From Mesorhizobium tamadayense (lineage in GTDB: Bacteria > Pseudomonadota > Alphaproteobacteria > Rhizobiales > Rhizobiaceae): DNA of 64,000 bases. How positions within the stretch are numbered: the first letter of the stretch is position 1; each line of letters opens with the position of its first letter. The translations under genes and the position numbers were made by a program. Location of the stretch: the NCBI RefSeq assembly GCF_003863365.1, contig NZ_RQXT01000001.1, forward strand, positions 266,802 through 330,801, given 5' to 3'. This document shows, piece after piece, positions 17,697-28,234 of the stretch. The notes below the pieces were generated by a model, which was not told the origin of the DNA, made no database searches, and saw nothing but the letters and a program-made list of their open reading frames with translations.

Positions 17697-20600
17697 ATGG
17701 CAATACTGGCAGCCGTCCACCACCTGACCCATTACAAATACGACCGGCCGGTGGTGCTTGGTCCCCAGGTGATCAGGCTGCAGCCGGCGCCGCATTCGCG
17801 CACCAAGGTGCTCAGCCACTCGCTGAAGGTCGAGCCGAAGAACCACTTCGTCAACCTGCAGCAGGACCCTTACGGCAACTTCCTCGCTCGCTTCGTCTTC
17901 CCGGAGCCCGTGAACGAGTTCAAGATCGAGGTCGATCTCGTCGCCGACATGACGGTCTACAATCCGTTCGATTTCTTCGTCGAACCCTCGGCCGAAACCT
18001 TTCCGTTCGACTATCCGGAGGAAGTCAGGGACGATCTCGCCATCTACCGGACGCCGGAACCGGCAGGGCCGCTGCTGTCGGCATTCCTGAACACCATCGA
18101 TCGCAGCCCAAGAAACACTGTCGATTTCCTCGTCGACCTCAATGCACGGCTGCAGCGCGAGATCGCCTATATCGTGCGCATGGAAACCGGCGTCTATTCG
18201 CCGGAGGAGACGCTCGCCGCGGCCAAGGGCTCGTGCCGGGATACAAGCTGGCTGCTGGTGCAGATACTGCGCAACCTCGGCATCGCGGCGCGCTTCGTTT
18301 CCGGTTATCTGATCCAACTCAAGCCCGATCTGGTTTCGCTCGACGGGCCGCCTGGAACCGCGGTCGATTTTACCGACCTGCATGCCTGGTGCGAAGTCTA
18401 TATTCCGGGCGCCGGCTGGATCGGCTTCGACCCGACCTCCGGTCTGCTTACCGGCGAGAGCCATGTGCCGCTGGCGGCGACGCCGCATTTCCGCAATGCC
18501 GCGCCGATCTCCGGCATGGCGAGCTTCGCCAATGTCGATTTCGGCTTCGACATGCGTGTCGACCGCATCGCCGAGCACCCGCGCATCACCAAGCCGTTCT
18601 CGGACGAGAGCTGGGAAGCACTCGATGCTCTGGGCAACAAGGTCGATGCGGTTTTGCACGAACAGGACGTGCGGCTCACCATAGGCGGCGAGCCGACCTT
18701 CGTGTCGATCGACGATTTCGAGTCCGCCGAATGGAACACCGCCGCCGTCGGGCCGACCAAACGCGATAAGGCGGATGAGTTGATCCGCCGGCTGCGCGAG
18801 CGCTTCGCGCCGGGCGGCTTCCTGCATTACGGGCAGGGCAAGTGGTATCCGGGCGAGAGCCTGCCGCGCTGGACCTTCTCGCTCTACTGGCGCACCGACG
18901 GAGAGCCGGTCTGGCGCGACCCGTCGCTGATCGCGCGCGAAAAGAGCGAAGCAGATATCGGCCCGCAGCAGGCCGAAAGCCTGCTCAAAGCGATGGCCGG
19001 CGAGCTCGGCATCGAGAAATCGATGGTCAGCGAGGCCTATGAGGATCCGGCCGAATGGCTGCTCAAGGAGGGCAAGCTGCCGGACAATGTCGATCCGTCC
19101 AATTCGAAGCTGGAGGATCCGGAAGAGCGCAGCCGCATGGCGCGTGTGTTCGAGCGTGGCCTGACCAAGCCGTCCGGCTATGTGCTGCCGGTGCAGCGCT
19201 GGAACAGCCAGGCCACGGGACAACACTGGCGCTCGGAGAAATGGAAGACCAGGCGCGGCAGGCTGTTCCTGGTGCCCGGCGATTCGCCGGTCGGCTACCG
19301 CCTGCCGCTCGGCACGCTGCCTTACGTGCCGCCGGCGCAATTCCCTTATATCGTGCCGGTCGATCCGTCGCTGCCGCGCGGTCCGTTGCCGTCGCGGCAA
19401 GCCATCTTGCCGGCATCCGCCCCAGCGGAGCTTGAAGGCGCCGACGAAATGGCGCGCCGCCAGCAGGCGGTGTCCTTCACGGCTGCGACCGGCCAGCAGG
19501 ATCGCGTCGAGCAGGTGATCACCGAGATCGGCGGCGCGGTGCGCACCGCGCTTTCGGTCGAGCCGCGCGACGGACGGCTCTGCGTGTTCATGCCGCCGGT
19601 GGAGGCGCTGGAGGACTATCTCGAACTCGTCGCCGCCGCCGAGAATGCGGCGCGCGCGATCGGATTGCCGGTGCACATCGAGGGCTACGGCCCGCCGCAG
19701 GATCAGCGCCTCAACGTCATCCGCGTCGCGCCCGATCCCGGCGTCATCGAGGTCAACATCCACCCGGCCGCCAACTGGCGGGAATGCGTCGCCACGACGA
19801 CCGCGATCTACGAGGAAGCCAGGCAGTCGCGGCTCGGCACCGACAAGTTCATGATCGACGGCCGCCATACCGGCACCGGCGGCGGCAATCATGTCGTGGT
19901 CGGCGGCGCGACGCCCAATGACAGCCCGTTCCTGCGCAGGCCGGATCTGTTGAAGAGCCTGGTGCTGCAGTGGCAACGGCACCCGTCGCTGTCCTATCTG
20001 TTCTCGGGTCTGTTCATCGGCCCGACCAGCCAGGCGCCGCGCATCGACGAGGCGCGCCACGATTTGCTCTATGAGCTCGAGGTCGCACTGGCGCAGGTGC
20101 CGCATCCGGACAAGGGCAATGCGCCCTTGCCGTGGCTGGTCGACCGGCTGTTCCGCAATCTTTTGACCGACGTCACCGGCAACACGCATCGCTCCGAGAT
20201 ATGCATCGATAAATTGTTCTCGCCGGACGGCCCGACAGGCCGGCTCGGCCTGGTCGAGTTCCGCGGCTTCGAGATGCCGCCCAACGCGCGCATGAGCCTG
20301 GCGCAGCAGCTTCTCGTCCGCGCCATCATCGCTCGTGCATGGAAGAACCCGCTCGACGGCCGCTTCGTGCGCTGGGGCACATCGCTGCACGACCGCTTCA
20401 TGCTGCCGCATCATGTATGGGCGGATTTCCTCGACGTACTGGAAGACTTGAAATTCAACGGCTTCGAGTTCCGGCCCGAATGGTTCGCCGCGCAGCTCGA
20501 ATTCCGCTTTCCCTTCTGCGGCGAGGTGCAGCATGGCGGCGTCAAGCTTGAGTTGAGGCAGGCGCTGGAGCCTTGGCATGTCATGGGCGAACAAGGCGCG

Positions 20601-21056
20601 ATCGGCGGCACCGTGCGCTTCGTCGATTCCTCGGTCGAACGGCTGCAGGTGAAAACCGAAGGCCTCAATCCGGAGCGCCACGCCGTCGTCTGCAACGGCC
20701 GCATCGTGCCGATGAAGGTGACCGACAATCGCGAGGTCGCCGTGGCGGGTGTGCGCTTCAAGGCCTGGCAGCCGGCGTCCGGCCTGCATCCGGCTTTGCC
20801 TGTCAACACGCCGCTGGTGTTCGATATCTACGACCGCTGGTCGGGCCGCTCGGTCGGCGGCTGTGTCTACCATGTCGCGCATCCGGGCGGGCGCAGCTAC
20901 GACACCTTCCCTGTCAACGGCAACGAAGCCGAGGCGCGCCGGCTCGCCCGCTTCGAGCCGCGCGGCCACACCCCGGGCGGCTATGTGCTCCACGCCGAAG
21001 AAGCCTCTGAAGAATTCCCGATGACCCTTGACCTAAGGCGGCCGGCAAGACTCTGA
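17697..21056 (+). CDS. Transglutaminase-like protease fused to DUF2126
   Basis: This 1119-residue cytoplasmic protein has an N-terminal transglutaminase module and a long C-terminal DUF2126 (COG4196) region. The transglutaminase triad is intact: C180 in KGSCRD, H229 in DLHAWCEV, D245 in GFDPT. The DUF2126 part (about 300-1119) has conserved phrases such as [27 protein letters not shown] and [12 protein letters not shown]. The family is almost always found beside the circularly permuted ATP-grasp/alpha-E protein that follows six bases later, and has been predicted to work with it in making or processing an amide-linked product. The real product is unknown. A 1111-residue open frame on the opposite strand is a GC-bias shadow. 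Confidence 0.9.
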   Translation: MAILAAVHHLTHYKYDRPVVLGPQVIRLQPAPHSRTKVLSHSLKVEPKNHFVNLQQDPYGNFLARFVFPEPVNEFKIEVDLVADMTVYNPFDFFVEPSAETFPFDYPEEVRDDLAIYRTPEPAGPLLSAFLNTIDRSPRNTVDFLVDLNARLQREIAYIVRMETGVYSPEETLAAAKGSCRDTSWLLVQILRNLGIAARFVSGYLIQLKPDLVSLDGPPGTAVDFTDLHAWCEVYIPGAGWIGFDPTSGLLTGESHVPLAATPHFRNAAPISGMASFANVDFGFDMRVDRIAEHPRITKPFSDESWEALDALGNKVDAVLHEQDVRLTIGGEPTFVSIDDFESAEWNTAAVGPTKRDKADELIRRLRERFAPGGFLHYGQGKWYPGESLPRWTFSLYWRTDGEPVWRDPSLIAREKSEADIGPQQAESLLKAMAGELGIEKSMVSEAYEDPAEWLLKEGKLPDNVDPSNSKLEDPEERSRMARVFERGLTKPSGYVLPVQRWNSQATGQHWRSEKWKTRRGRLFLVPGDSPVGYRLPLGTLPYVPPAQFPYIVPVDPSLPRGPLPSRQAILPASAPAELEGADEMARRQQAVSFTAATGQQDRVEQVITEIGGAVRTALSVEPRDGRLCVFMPPVEALEDYLELVAAAENAARAIGLPVHIEGYGPPQDQRLNVIRVAPDPGVIEVNIHPAANWRECVATTTAIYEEARQSRLGTDKFMIDGRHTGTGGGNHVVVGGATPNDSPFLRRPDLLKSLVLQWQRHPSLSYLFSGLFIGPTSQAPRIDEARHDLLYELEVALAQVPHPDKGNAPLPWLVDRLFRNLLTDVTGNTHRSEICIDKLFSPDGPTGRLGLVEFRGFEMPPNARMSLAQQLLVRAIIARAWKNPLDGRFVRWGTSLHDRFMLPHHVWADFLDVLEDLKFNGFEFRPEWFAAQLEFRFPFCGEVQHGGVKLELRQALEPWHVMGEQGAIGGTVRFVDSSVERLQVKTEGLNPERHAVVCNGRIVPMKVTDNREVAVAGVRFKAWQPASGLHPALPVNTPLVFDIYDRWSGRSVGGCVYHVAHPGGRSYDTFPVNGNEAEARRLARFEPRGHTPGGYVLHAEEASEEFPMTLDLRRPARL

Positions 21057-21062
21057 TCAGCG

Positions 21063-23474
21063 ATGGCAAAGGGGAATCAGAAACGGGCGGGCGGCAGGCC
21101 GCGGGCGCATAGCCTGCTGGAGCATTACCGGCCGATCGGCGGCGTCGTCGACGAGATGGTCGACGCATTAGGCAGCCCGCGCCCGGCATGGCGTTCCTTC
21201 ATCGGAGCGCTGGACGAATTGGGAGCGGAGACGCTCGGACAGCGCTTTGCCCGCGCCGACCAGTACCTGCGCGACGCCGGCGTCTACTACCGCGTCTACG
21301 ACAAGGCCGGTGCCAACGAGCGCGAATGGCCGCTGGCGCATGTTCCGCTGCTGATCGACGAAAAGGAATGGGTCGAGATCAGTGCCGGGCTGGTCCAGCG
21401 CGCCGACCTGTTCGAGGCGATGCTGGTCGACATCTACGGGCCGAACCGGCTGGTCGAAAAGGGCATCCTGCCGGCTGGGTTGATCGCGGCCAGCCCGGAA
21501 TATCTGCGCCCTGTCGTCGGCACCCGGCCGGCCAATGGCCATTTCCTGCACATGGTCGCCTTCGAGCTCGGCCGCGGCCCGGACGGGCGCTGGTGGGTGC
21601 TCGGCGACCGCACGCAGGCGCCGTCGGGCGCAGGCTTCGCGCTGGAAAACCGCGTCGCCACCACGCGCGCGCTGTCCGACATCTATGGCGAGATGCATGT
21701 GCATCGCCTCGCCGGCTTCTTCCGCCGCTTCCGCGATGCGCTGAACGGCATGGCGAAGGACTCGGGCGGCCGCGTCGCCATCCTGACGCCCGGACCGCTC
21801 AACGAGACCTATTACGAGCACGCCTATATCGCGCGCTATCTCGGCATCATGCTGCTGGAGGGCGAGGACCTGACCGTTTCCGGCGGCCGGCTGATGGTCC
21901 GCACCGTTTCGGGGCTGATGCCGATCGGCGTTTTGTGGCGGCGGCTCGATGCAGCCTTTGCCGATCCGCTCGAGCTCAAGCCCGATTCGCAGATCGGCAC
22001 GCCGGGACTGGTCGAGGCGGTCCGCCGGGGGGCGGTTTCGGCCGTCAATGCGCTCGGCTCGGGCCTGATGGAAACGCGGGCGCTGCTTTCCTTCCTGCCG
22101 AGGATCGCGCGCGAATTGCGGGGCGAAGACCTTTCCCTGCCGAACATCGCCACCTGGTGGTGCGGGCAGGAGGCCGAGCGCAATCATGTGCTTGCCAATA
22201 TCGATCGCATGATGGTCGGCCCGGCGCTGTCGACGCGGCTTGCTTTCGAGGACGACGATGCAACGCGGCTCGGCTCGGCGCTGCCGGCCGGCGAAAGGGC
22301 GGATCTCATCGCGCGGATCGAAGCCGACGGCGTCGCATTTGTGGGCCAGGAAGCGGTGACGCTCTCGACGACGCCCGTCTACATAGGAGGCCGTCTGGAG
22401 CCGCGGCCCGCCAGCCTGCGCGTGTACCTGGCGCGGACGCCGGAGGGCTGGACGGTGATGCCCGGCGGCTTTGCGCGCGTCGGCTTCTCGCTCGACCCGA
22501 CCGCGATCGCCATGCAGCGCGGCGGCCAGGCGGCCGATGTCTGGGTGGTCAGCGACAGGCCGGTCGAGCGCGAGACGTTGCTGCCGCAGGAGCATGACAG
22601 CTTCACCCGCACCATGCCGGGCAGCCTGCCCAGCCGCGCGGCGGAGAACCTGACATGGCTCGGCCGCTATATCGAGCGCTCGGAAGACACGGTACGCGTG
22701 CTGCGCGCCTATCACGTTAGGCTGGCGGAGACGTCCGACCCAGAGATGCCGTTGCTCGCCGGCATTGAGGATTATCTCGAGCCGTTCGGCATCGAGGTCG
22801 AGTCGGCGATTCCGCTGGGGCTGATCGGCATGCTGGACAGCGCCGTCTACAGCGCCGGCCAGATCCGCGACCGCTTCTCGCCGGACGGCTGGCTGGCGCT
22901 CAAAGACCTGTCGAAGACCATCCATAGATTCGCCTCGACCGTAGCTCCCGGCGATGACGCGACGCGGGCAATGACGGTCATGCTGCGCAAGCTCGCCGGC
23001 TTCTCAGGCCTGCTGCACGAGAACATGTACCGCTTCACCGGCTGGCGTTTCCTGGAGATCGGCCGCCGGTTGGAGCGCGGCATCCAGATAGCCCGCACGC
23101 TGGCGCGGCTGACCGGAAACGGCGCGCCGGACGGCGCGCTCGACATGATGCTGGAGATCGGCGATAGCGTGATGACCCACCGCCGGCAATATCCGGTGCA
23201 GGCCGGCCGGCGCACGGTGATCGACCTGCTCGCGCTCGACCCGCTCAACCCGCGCTCGATCCTGTTCCAGCTCGAGCGGCTCAAGGCCGAGATCGGCATG
23301 CTGCCATCCGTCGGCGGCGAGGGACACATGTCGCCCGCGGCGAAGGAAATCCTGCAGCTCAACACGGCGATTGCCGTGATGGAGCCGCAGGATATGACCG
23401 CGAAGGTGCTCGACGATATCGCCAACCAGATCGGCGATCTCTACAGCAGCCTCGCCAAGGCCTATTTCGGTTAG
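21063..23474 (+). CDS. Circularly permuted ATP-grasp protein fused to alpha-E domain
   Basis: This 803-residue fusion joins a circularly permuted ATP-grasp ligase-like part (about 1-480; GANEREWPLAHVPLLID, RTQAPSGAGFALENR, LTPGPLNETYYEH) to an alpha-E helical domain (about 500-800; AENLTWLGRYIERSEDTVR, HENMYRFTGWRFLEIGRRL). In many genomes these are two separate neighbouring genes. ATP-grasp enzymes form amide bonds through acyl phosphates, so the protein may ligate amino acids or amines. It lies between two transglutaminase-like proteins, six bases from the first and zero from the second, clearly one operon. The substrate and biological role are undescribed as far as I know. Confidence 0.9.
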   Translation: MAKGNQKRAGGRPRAHSLLEHYRPIGGVVDEMVDALGSPRPAWRSFIGALDELGAETLGQRFARADQYLRDAGVYYRVYDKAGANEREWPLAHVPLLIDEKEWVEISAGLVQRADLFEAMLVDIYGPNRLVEKGILPAGLIAASPEYLRPVVGTRPANGHFLHMVAFELGRGPDGRWWVLGDRTQAPSGAGFALENRVATTRALSDIYGEMHVHRLAGFFRRFRDALNGMAKDSGGRVAILTPGPLNETYYEHAYIARYLGIMLLEGEDLTVSGGRLMVRTVSGLMPIGVLWRRLDAAFADPLELKPDSQIGTPGLVEAVRRGAVSAVNALGSGLMETRALLSFLPRIARELRGEDLSLPNIATWWCGQEAERNHVLANIDRMMVGPALSTRLAFEDDDATRLGSALPAGERADLIARIEADGVAFVGQEAVTLSTTPVYIGGRLEPRPASLRVYLARTPEGWTVMPGGFARVGFSLDPTAIAMQRGGQAADVWVVSDRPVERETLLPQEHDSFTRTMPGSLPSRAAENLTWLGRYIERSEDTVRVLRAYHVRLAETSDPEMPLLAGIEDYLEPFGIEVESAIPLGLIGMLDSAVYSAGQIRDRFSPDGWLALKDLSKTIHRFASTVAPGDDATRAMTVMLRKLAGFSGLLHENMYRFTGWRFLEIGRRLERGIQIARTLARLTGNGAPDGALDMMLEIGDSVMTHRRQYPVQAGRRTVIDLLALDPLNPRSILFQLERLKAEIGMLPSVGGEGHMSPAAKEILQLNTAIAVMEPQDMTAKVLDDIANQIGDLYSSLAKAYFG

Positions 23475-24350
23475 ATGCTTTACGACATCAGGCTCCATCT
23501 GCACTACGACTACGCCGCTGCCGCCGGCGGCGGCAGGCACCAGGTGCGCGTGCTGCCGCAAACGATTCCCGGCGTGCAGCGGGTAATCGCGGCCTCGCTG
23601 TCGTTCCAGCCGATGCCGACCGAGCGGGCGGATTTTTCCGACTTCTTCGGCAACAACGTCACCTCGATCGCCTTTCGCGACGCGCATGAGGAACTCGACA
23701 TCAGGATGAGCGCACGGGTCTCGGTCTCGCGGCCGGAACCTGGCCTCGACGTCTCGCCCGACATCCACGGCTTGAAGGCGGAGCTCGACGCGGTGCGCTC
23801 GCTGTCCCCCGTCGCGCCGCATCATTTCCTCGCCGCCAGCGACCACGCCGGCATCGATACAGCGATCACGTCCTATGCGCGGGAAAGCCTCGCCGGTTCG
23901 GCGGTCGCCACAGCGGTCGATCTGTGCAACCGCATCCACCGCGATTTCACCTATGACGGCAAGGCGACCACCGTGCAGACGCGGGCCGGCGATGCCTTCG
24001 CGCTGAAGCGCGGCGTCTGCCAGGATTTTTCGCACATCATGATCGCCGGGCTGCGCGCGCTCGGCATCCCCGCCGGTTATGTCAGCGGCTTCCTGCGCAC
24101 CATCCCGCCGAAAGGAAAACCCAGGCTTGAGGGCGCCGACGCCATGCATGCCTGGGTCAAGGCCTGGTGCGGCCGCGACGCCGGGTGGCAGGAATTCGAT
24201 CCGACCAACGGCATGCGGGCGAGCAACGACCATATCACCGTCGGACACGGCCGCGACTATTCCGACGTGGCGCCGATCGTCGGCGTCTTGAAAACCACCG
24301 GCGGCCAGGTCGGCGAGCAGGCGGTCGACGTCATTCCGGTGGCTGCCTGA
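23475..24350 (+). CDS. Transglutaminase family protein
   Basis: This 291-residue stand-alone transglutaminase-like cysteine protease/transferase has an N-terminal beta-rich domain (about 1-85) of the bacterial transglutaminase N-terminal type. The catalytic core has C182 in RGVCQDFSH, H225 in ADAMHAW and D242 in EFDPTNG, so the triad is intact. Its ATG immediately follows the TAG of the previous gene without a spacer, implying translational coupling. In other genomes a proteasome-like NTN peptidase often completes this cluster; none is seen here, and glycosyltransferase genes follow instead. Confidence 0.91.
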   Translation: MLYDIRLHLHYDYAAAAGGGRHQVRVLPQTIPGVQRVIAASLSFQPMPTERADFSDFFGNNVTSIAFRDAHEELDIRMSARVSVSRPEPGLDVSPDIHGLKAELDAVRSLSPVAPHHFLAASDHAGIDTAITSYARESLAGSAVATAVDLCNRIHRDFTYDGKATTVQTRAGDAFALKRGVCQDFSHIMIAGLRALGIPAGYVSGFLRTIPPKGKPRLEGADAMHAWVKAWCGRDAGWQEFDPTNGMRASNDHITVGHGRDYSDVAPIVGVLKTTGGQVGEQAVDVIPVAA

Positions 24351-24451
24351 AAGCATGCCACCGGTCGCGCGGGCTGCTTCTCAAATCGCGATTCGGCCGC
24401 TATCTTGCCACCGGGCGTGGGCCGGCCGGGCACTGGCGTGGGGTTCAACTG

Positions 24452-25384
24452 TTGACAGCGGTCAGTGTCATCATTCCAGCACACAATGCGTCGGCAACTG
24501 TCTCCGACACGTTGGCAACCTTGCGTTCGGAGGCCGAGATCATCGGCGAAGTGATATTGGTCGACGATTCCTCAACGGACAATACGGCGGCCGTGGCCGC
24601 GGATGCAGCCTCGCGGCTGGCTTTGCCGCTGCGCGTCGTCCAGTCGCATTGCCGGGACGCAGGCGGCCCCCGCAATCTTGCGCTGACCGATGCACGCTTT
24701 CCCTGGATTTACATGATCGATGCCGACGACCTGCATCTCGATGGCGGGTTGCGGGTGCTGTCCAAGACCCGGACGATGCCAGGCGCGGATATGGTAGTCG
24801 GCGCCTACCGTCGGCGGAACGACGGCCGGGACCGGCAGTTCAAAATGCCGGCCGGCTATACGAATGCCGGGCTCGCCAATGCCTCCGCCTATCTGGAAGG
24901 CAGGATCCGGTCGATTGCCGTCGGCAGCGCGCTGGTGTCGCGGCGCGCGGTCGGCGACACGTGCTTCCCGACCGGGCTTGCCTACGACGAGGACACATTG
25001 TTCTGGGCACGGGTGATGAGCAAGGCTTCGATGGCGGTCGTGACGCAACCTATCATGATCTACTTCGTATCGTCGGAGCGTTCCGATGACCGCTTTGCGA
25101 TAAAGCCTGCGCGGCGCTTCCTCGAATGGCGCCTGGCGCTGCGCGAGCTCGCCGACTGCGGCATTGCGAAATCGTCGTTGAAGGCGCGGGAAGGGCTTGT
25201 GGCTCTCAAGATCGCACGCGTCCATTATGCCCGCGGCGATCTCGAAACGGCAACAAAATTCCTGACCGTCGCCGAAGCCGCCCCCAAGGTTTCCACCGAC
25301 ATCTGGCGCTGCATGCGCTACCGGCTGAAGATCGCGGCGCGGCGCCGATTGTGGGGCCAGCAGATCCAGTTGCAAAACGCCTGA
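24452..25384 (+). CDS. Family 2 glycosyltransferase (first of three)
   Basis: This GT-A inverting sugar transferase has 310 residues and no membrane segment. Family start VSVIIPAHNASATV, nucleotide-binding DDSSTDNT and the metal-binding DxD-like site MIDADDLH near residue 90 are clear. The frame stays open far upstream into the transglutaminase gene. TTG at 24452 puts the start just before the first beta strand as expected, with GGGG about eight bases ahead, but the start is uncertain. It overlaps the next gene by one base. Acceptor and sugar are unknown. Third codon positions are visibly less GC-rich in this trio than in neighbours, hinting at a different origin. Confidence 0.8.
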   Translation: MTAVSVIIPAHNASATVSDTLATLRSEAEIIGEVILVDDSSTDNTAAVAADAASRLALPLRVVQSHCRDAGGPRNLALTDARFPWIYMIDADDLHLDGGLRVLSKTRTMPGADMVVGAYRRRNDGRDRQFKMPAGYTNAGLANASAYLEGRIRSIAVGSALVSRRAVGDTCFPTGLAYDEDTLFWARVMSKASMAVVTQPIMIYFVSSERSDDRFAIKPARRFLEWRLALRELADCGIAKSSLKAREGLVALKIARVHYARGDLETATKFLTVAEAAPKVSTDIWRCMRYRLKIAARRRLWGQQIQLQNA

Positions 25385-26271
25385 TGGGCGACGGGCCGGA
25401 ACTCGCAGTCGTGGTGATTGGTTTCCGGGCGCCCACCGGGTTGGTGGCGGCGGTGAGGTCGGTGCTCGATCAGGGCAAGCCGCTCGAGGTCGTGGTCGTG
25501 AACTCCGGCGGCGGGAATGCCGAGACCCTTCTGGCCAATGCCGGACTCGATGTGAAAGTCCTCGATGTGAAGGTAATCAATGTCGAGCGGCGGCTGTATG
25601 TCGGAGCCGCGCGAAATCTCGGCATCGCGGCAACGCAGGCTCCGTTCGTCGCCTTTCTCGCCGACGATTGTCTCGCCTGCCCGGGATGGGCCGAAGCCAG
25701 GCTGCGGCACCACCGCAGCGGCGCTCCTGCAGTGGCGAGCGCGATTTTGAACAGCCATCCGCGCAATCTGGTTGCCTGCGCAGCGCATCTCGCCATGCAC
25801 ATGCGGCGCCTGCCCGGTCTTCCCGCTCATAAGGCACTTCGTTACGGCGTTTCCTTCGACCGAAAGCTGTTCGACCGGTATGGGCTGTTCGGCGAGCAGA
25901 TGACGTCTGGAGAAGACACCGAATTCATGGCGCGATTGCCAAAGGCGATGGAGCCATTATGGGAGCCAGCGGTGCTCACCGTCCATCGCAACGAGACGCG
26001 GCTGGCCAAGGTGATAGCCGATCAGTATCGGCGCGGACGCCGATATGGCGCCTACCTCAAATCCGCTGGAGGAAAAAAGCCGTCGCGCGTTTTCCGAGCG
26101 GTATTTCGGGACCGGCGAAATGTCGGCAAGTTCGCAAAAGAAGGCCTGCCCGAAAAGGATAGAGATTTCGCAATGCTTTCGCTGCCGATCGTTTGGCTGG
26201 CATTGTTCGCCAAATCATTGGGCGCGGCCGTCGGCGCCAAGTATGGCGACACGCAAGGCCGGCGCCAGTGA
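25384..26271 (+). CDS. Family 2 glycosyltransferase (second of three)
   Basis: This 295-residue GT-A type transferase starts ELAVVVIGFRAP, with the strand and loop pattern VVVNSGGGNAE and the acidic site FLADDCLACPGW near residue 95. A second conserved piece, SGEDTEFMARL, lies near 178. The ATG overlaps the preceding stop (TGATG). The C-terminal third is basic, with one hydrophobic stretch near residues 262-282 (SLPIVWLALFAKSLGAAVGA), which may anchor the protein to the membrane. The stop overlaps the GTG start of the third gene by four bases. Substrate unknown. Confidence 0.78.
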   Translation: MGDGPELAVVVIGFRAPTGLVAAVRSVLDQGKPLEVVVVNSGGGNAETLLANAGLDVKVLDVKVINVERRLYVGAARNLGIAATQAPFVAFLADDCLACPGWAEARLRHHRSGAPAVASAILNSHPRNLVACAAHLAMHMRRLPGLPAHKALRYGVSFDRKLFDRYGLFGEQMTSGEDTEFMARLPKAMEPLWEPAVLTVHRNETRLAKVIADQYRRGRRYGAYLKSAGGKKPSRVFRAVFRDRRNVGKFAKEGLPEKDRDFAMLSLPIVWLALFAKSLGAAVGAKYGDTQGRRQ

Positions 26272-27011
26272 TCGCGGTCGAGATGAAGCCGCTGCGTTGG
26301 CGGCGCGGTCGATGGTTCTGGTCGCGGCAACGGATCGTCGCCGTCTTCAGCTATCGCTACGATGCGCATCTGGTGTCCGACCTCATCGCCAACCTCGATC
26401 CTGTCGTGGACGGCTGGATCGCCTTCGACGACAGAGCTGCAGCCGAGGTTTTCAGCAGCGAACCGCAGAGGCGGCACGCTCTGCTCTGTGCAGCCTATGA
26501 AGCAGGCGCCGATTGGATCCTGGCAATGGATCCCGATGAGAGGCTGGAAACCGCGGCCGCCGACCGAATCGGCCAACTGACCAGCGGATCGCGGCGCAAT
26601 GCCTGGGGATTTCGCTTAAGGGAGATGTATACGCCGGCAAGCTATCGCGTCGACGGCGTCTGGGGCCAGAAGATGCAGCACAGGCTTTTCCCCGCCTGCC
26701 GCCCGGACCTGCACAGATCGCAAGGGCTTCATGGCGCTTGGTTCCCGGAAGACCTTCGCTTCAAGCTCCGGGACAGCGGCCTCAATCTCTATCATTTGAA
26801 GATGATCGAACCAAAACGGCGCGCGGCACGTCGCGACCTCTACAATCATCTCGATCCGGACCGCCGTTTGCAGCAGATCGGCTACGACTATCTGGCGGAT
26901 GAGTCGGAAGCGGTTCTTGAGGTGATACCGGCCGGGCGAGACTACTTTCCCGCCCACACCGACGATGGTGGGCTCAGGATGGCGGACGTGTCCGCCGACC
27001 GGCAGGGCTGA
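26268..27011 (+). CDS. Glycosyltransferase-like protein (third of three)
   Basis: This is a 247-residue protein of the GT2-like type that resembles beta-1,4-glucosyltransferase/DUF-type relatives rather than the classical family. The segment WILAMDPDERLE near residue 85 gives the DxD-type metal site, and HLKMIEPKRRAAR lies near 177. The start is taken as GTG 26268, whose GTGA overlaps the previous stop; the ATG at 26283 is an alternative. All three transferase genes are chained by overlaps, so they are one transcription unit, probably decorating a single glycan or glycolipid. Confidence 0.72.
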   Translation: MIAVEMKPLRWRRGRWFWSRQRIVAVFSYRYDAHLVSDLIANLDPVVDGWIAFDDRAAAEVFSSEPQRRHALLCAAYEAGADWILAMDPDERLETAAADRIGQLTSGSRRNAWGFRLREMYTPASYRVDGVWGQKMQHRLFPACRPDLHRSQGLHGAWFPEDLRFKLRDSGLNLYHLKMIEPKRRAARRDLYNHLDPDRRLQQIGYDYLADESEAVLEVIPAGRDYFPAHTDDGGLRMADVSADRQG

Positions 27012-27085
27012 AGGGCGCTCTCCGGGACAGCGGAACCAGCCGCCTGTCGGGCGGCTTATCTACGGACAAGTTCCGTGGAGCCATC

Positions 27086-28177
27086 ATGCTGCAACGAGCA
27101 CAATCGTCCTCCGACCGTCTGGCGGGCGGTGAGGAAACGCAAGAGAACGGCGTGCAGAGTTCCGCCGAGCGCGCTTCGCTCAGCTATGTCAGCGACGCCG
27201 ATCCGGGCATCCGGCGCCTGAGAAAAGGCAAGGGATTCTCCTACGTCGGCCCGAACGGGAGCGCGGTCAGCGCAGCGACGCTTGACCGCATCAAGGCGAT
27301 CGTCATCCCGCCGGCTTGGACGGATGTGTGGATTTCGCCCGAGCCCAACGGCCATATCCAGGCGACCGGCCGGGATCAGCGCGGGCGCAAGCAGTACCGC
27401 TATCACTCGCAATGGACCGAGGAGCGGGACGGCGCCAAATATTCCAGTCTTGTTGCTTTTGCCGAGGCGTTGCCTGATCTCCGGAGCCAGATCGATTCCG
27501 ACTTGCGCCGGCACGGCCTGCCGATCGAACGTGTGGTCGCCTCGGTCGTCTGGCTGCTCGACAACACCATGATTCGTGTCGGCAATGCCGCCTATGCCCG
27601 GGAAAACAAGAGTTTCGGGCTGACCACGTTGCGCGACCGCCATGTAGAAATCACCGGTTCCAGCCTGCGCTTCGCCTTCAAGGGCAAATCCGGCAAGGAG
27701 TGGAAGCTGAGGCTGGTCGATCGCCGCATAGCCAAAATCGTGCGCGGCGCCCAGGACCTGCCGGGCCAGAAATTGTTCCAATATCTCGATGAAGACGGCG
27801 ATCGCCGGCCGGTGCGCTCTGAGGACATCAACCGCTATATCCGCGACGCGTCTGGCCCGGAGTTCAGCTCCAAGCATTTCCGCACCTGGGGCGGCACCAT
27901 CCATGCGGCATCCTTGCTTGCGCAGGCGGAGCTTCCCGAAAGCATGACCCGGCAAAAGCGGGTGATGAACAGTATCGTCGACAAGGTCGCTGAACGGCTC
28001 GGCAACACGCGAGCCGTCTGCCGCCAGTGCTATATCCACCCGCTCGTCTTCGAGGCGTGGGCCGAGGGGAAGCTGCTTAGCGAAATGGCGGAAGCCAACA
28101 AGCGGAAGCGCCTTATGCCGGGCCTCGATGAGGAGGAGACACTGGTGCTCAGATGGCTTAAGGCGCGCGGAGCCTGA
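27086..28177 (+). CDS. DNA topoisomerase IB (poxvirus-like type)
   Basis: This enzyme relaxes supercoiled DNA by nicking one strand through a 3'-phosphotyrosine. The 363-residue protein is the compact bacterial/poxviral type. It has the N-terminal DNA-binding domain (about 30-115; KGKGFSYVGPNG), catalytic domain with the Lys/Arg active residues (FKGKSGKEW, KHFRTWGGT) and the nucleophile Y316 in RQCYIHPLV. The ATG has GGAG five bases ahead. It is a stand-alone gene between the glycosyltransferases and the ECF sigma unit. Such genes are common in rhizobia and not essential. Confidence 0.93.
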   Translation: MLQRAQSSSDRLAGGEETQENGVQSSAERASLSYVSDADPGIRRLRKGKGFSYVGPNGSAVSAATLDRIKAIVIPPAWTDVWISPEPNGHIQATGRDQRGRKQYRYHSQWTEERDGAKYSSLVAFAEALPDLRSQIDSDLRRHGLPIERVVASVVWLLDNTMIRVGNAAYARENKSFGLTTLRDRHVEITGSSLRFAFKGKSGKEWKLRLVDRRIAKIVRGAQDLPGQKLFQYLDEDGDRRPVRSEDINRYIRDASGPEFSSKHFRTWGGTIHAASLLAQAELPESMTRQKRVMNSIVDKVAERLGNTRAVCRQCYIHPLVFEAWAEGKLLSEMAEANKRKRLMPGLDEEETLVLRWLKARGA

Positions 28178-28234
28178 CGAACGGCAGGCGCACAAGGGTA
28201 AGCCCGTGATCGCCCTAATTTTTTATCGACCTTG

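Noticed and set aside
17658..20993. A 1111-codon open frame opposite the transglutaminase-DUF2126 gene
   Set aside because: Long antisense frames are common in GC-rich coding DNA; it has no recognisable protein and no ribosome-binding site, whereas the sense strand carries catalytic motifs.
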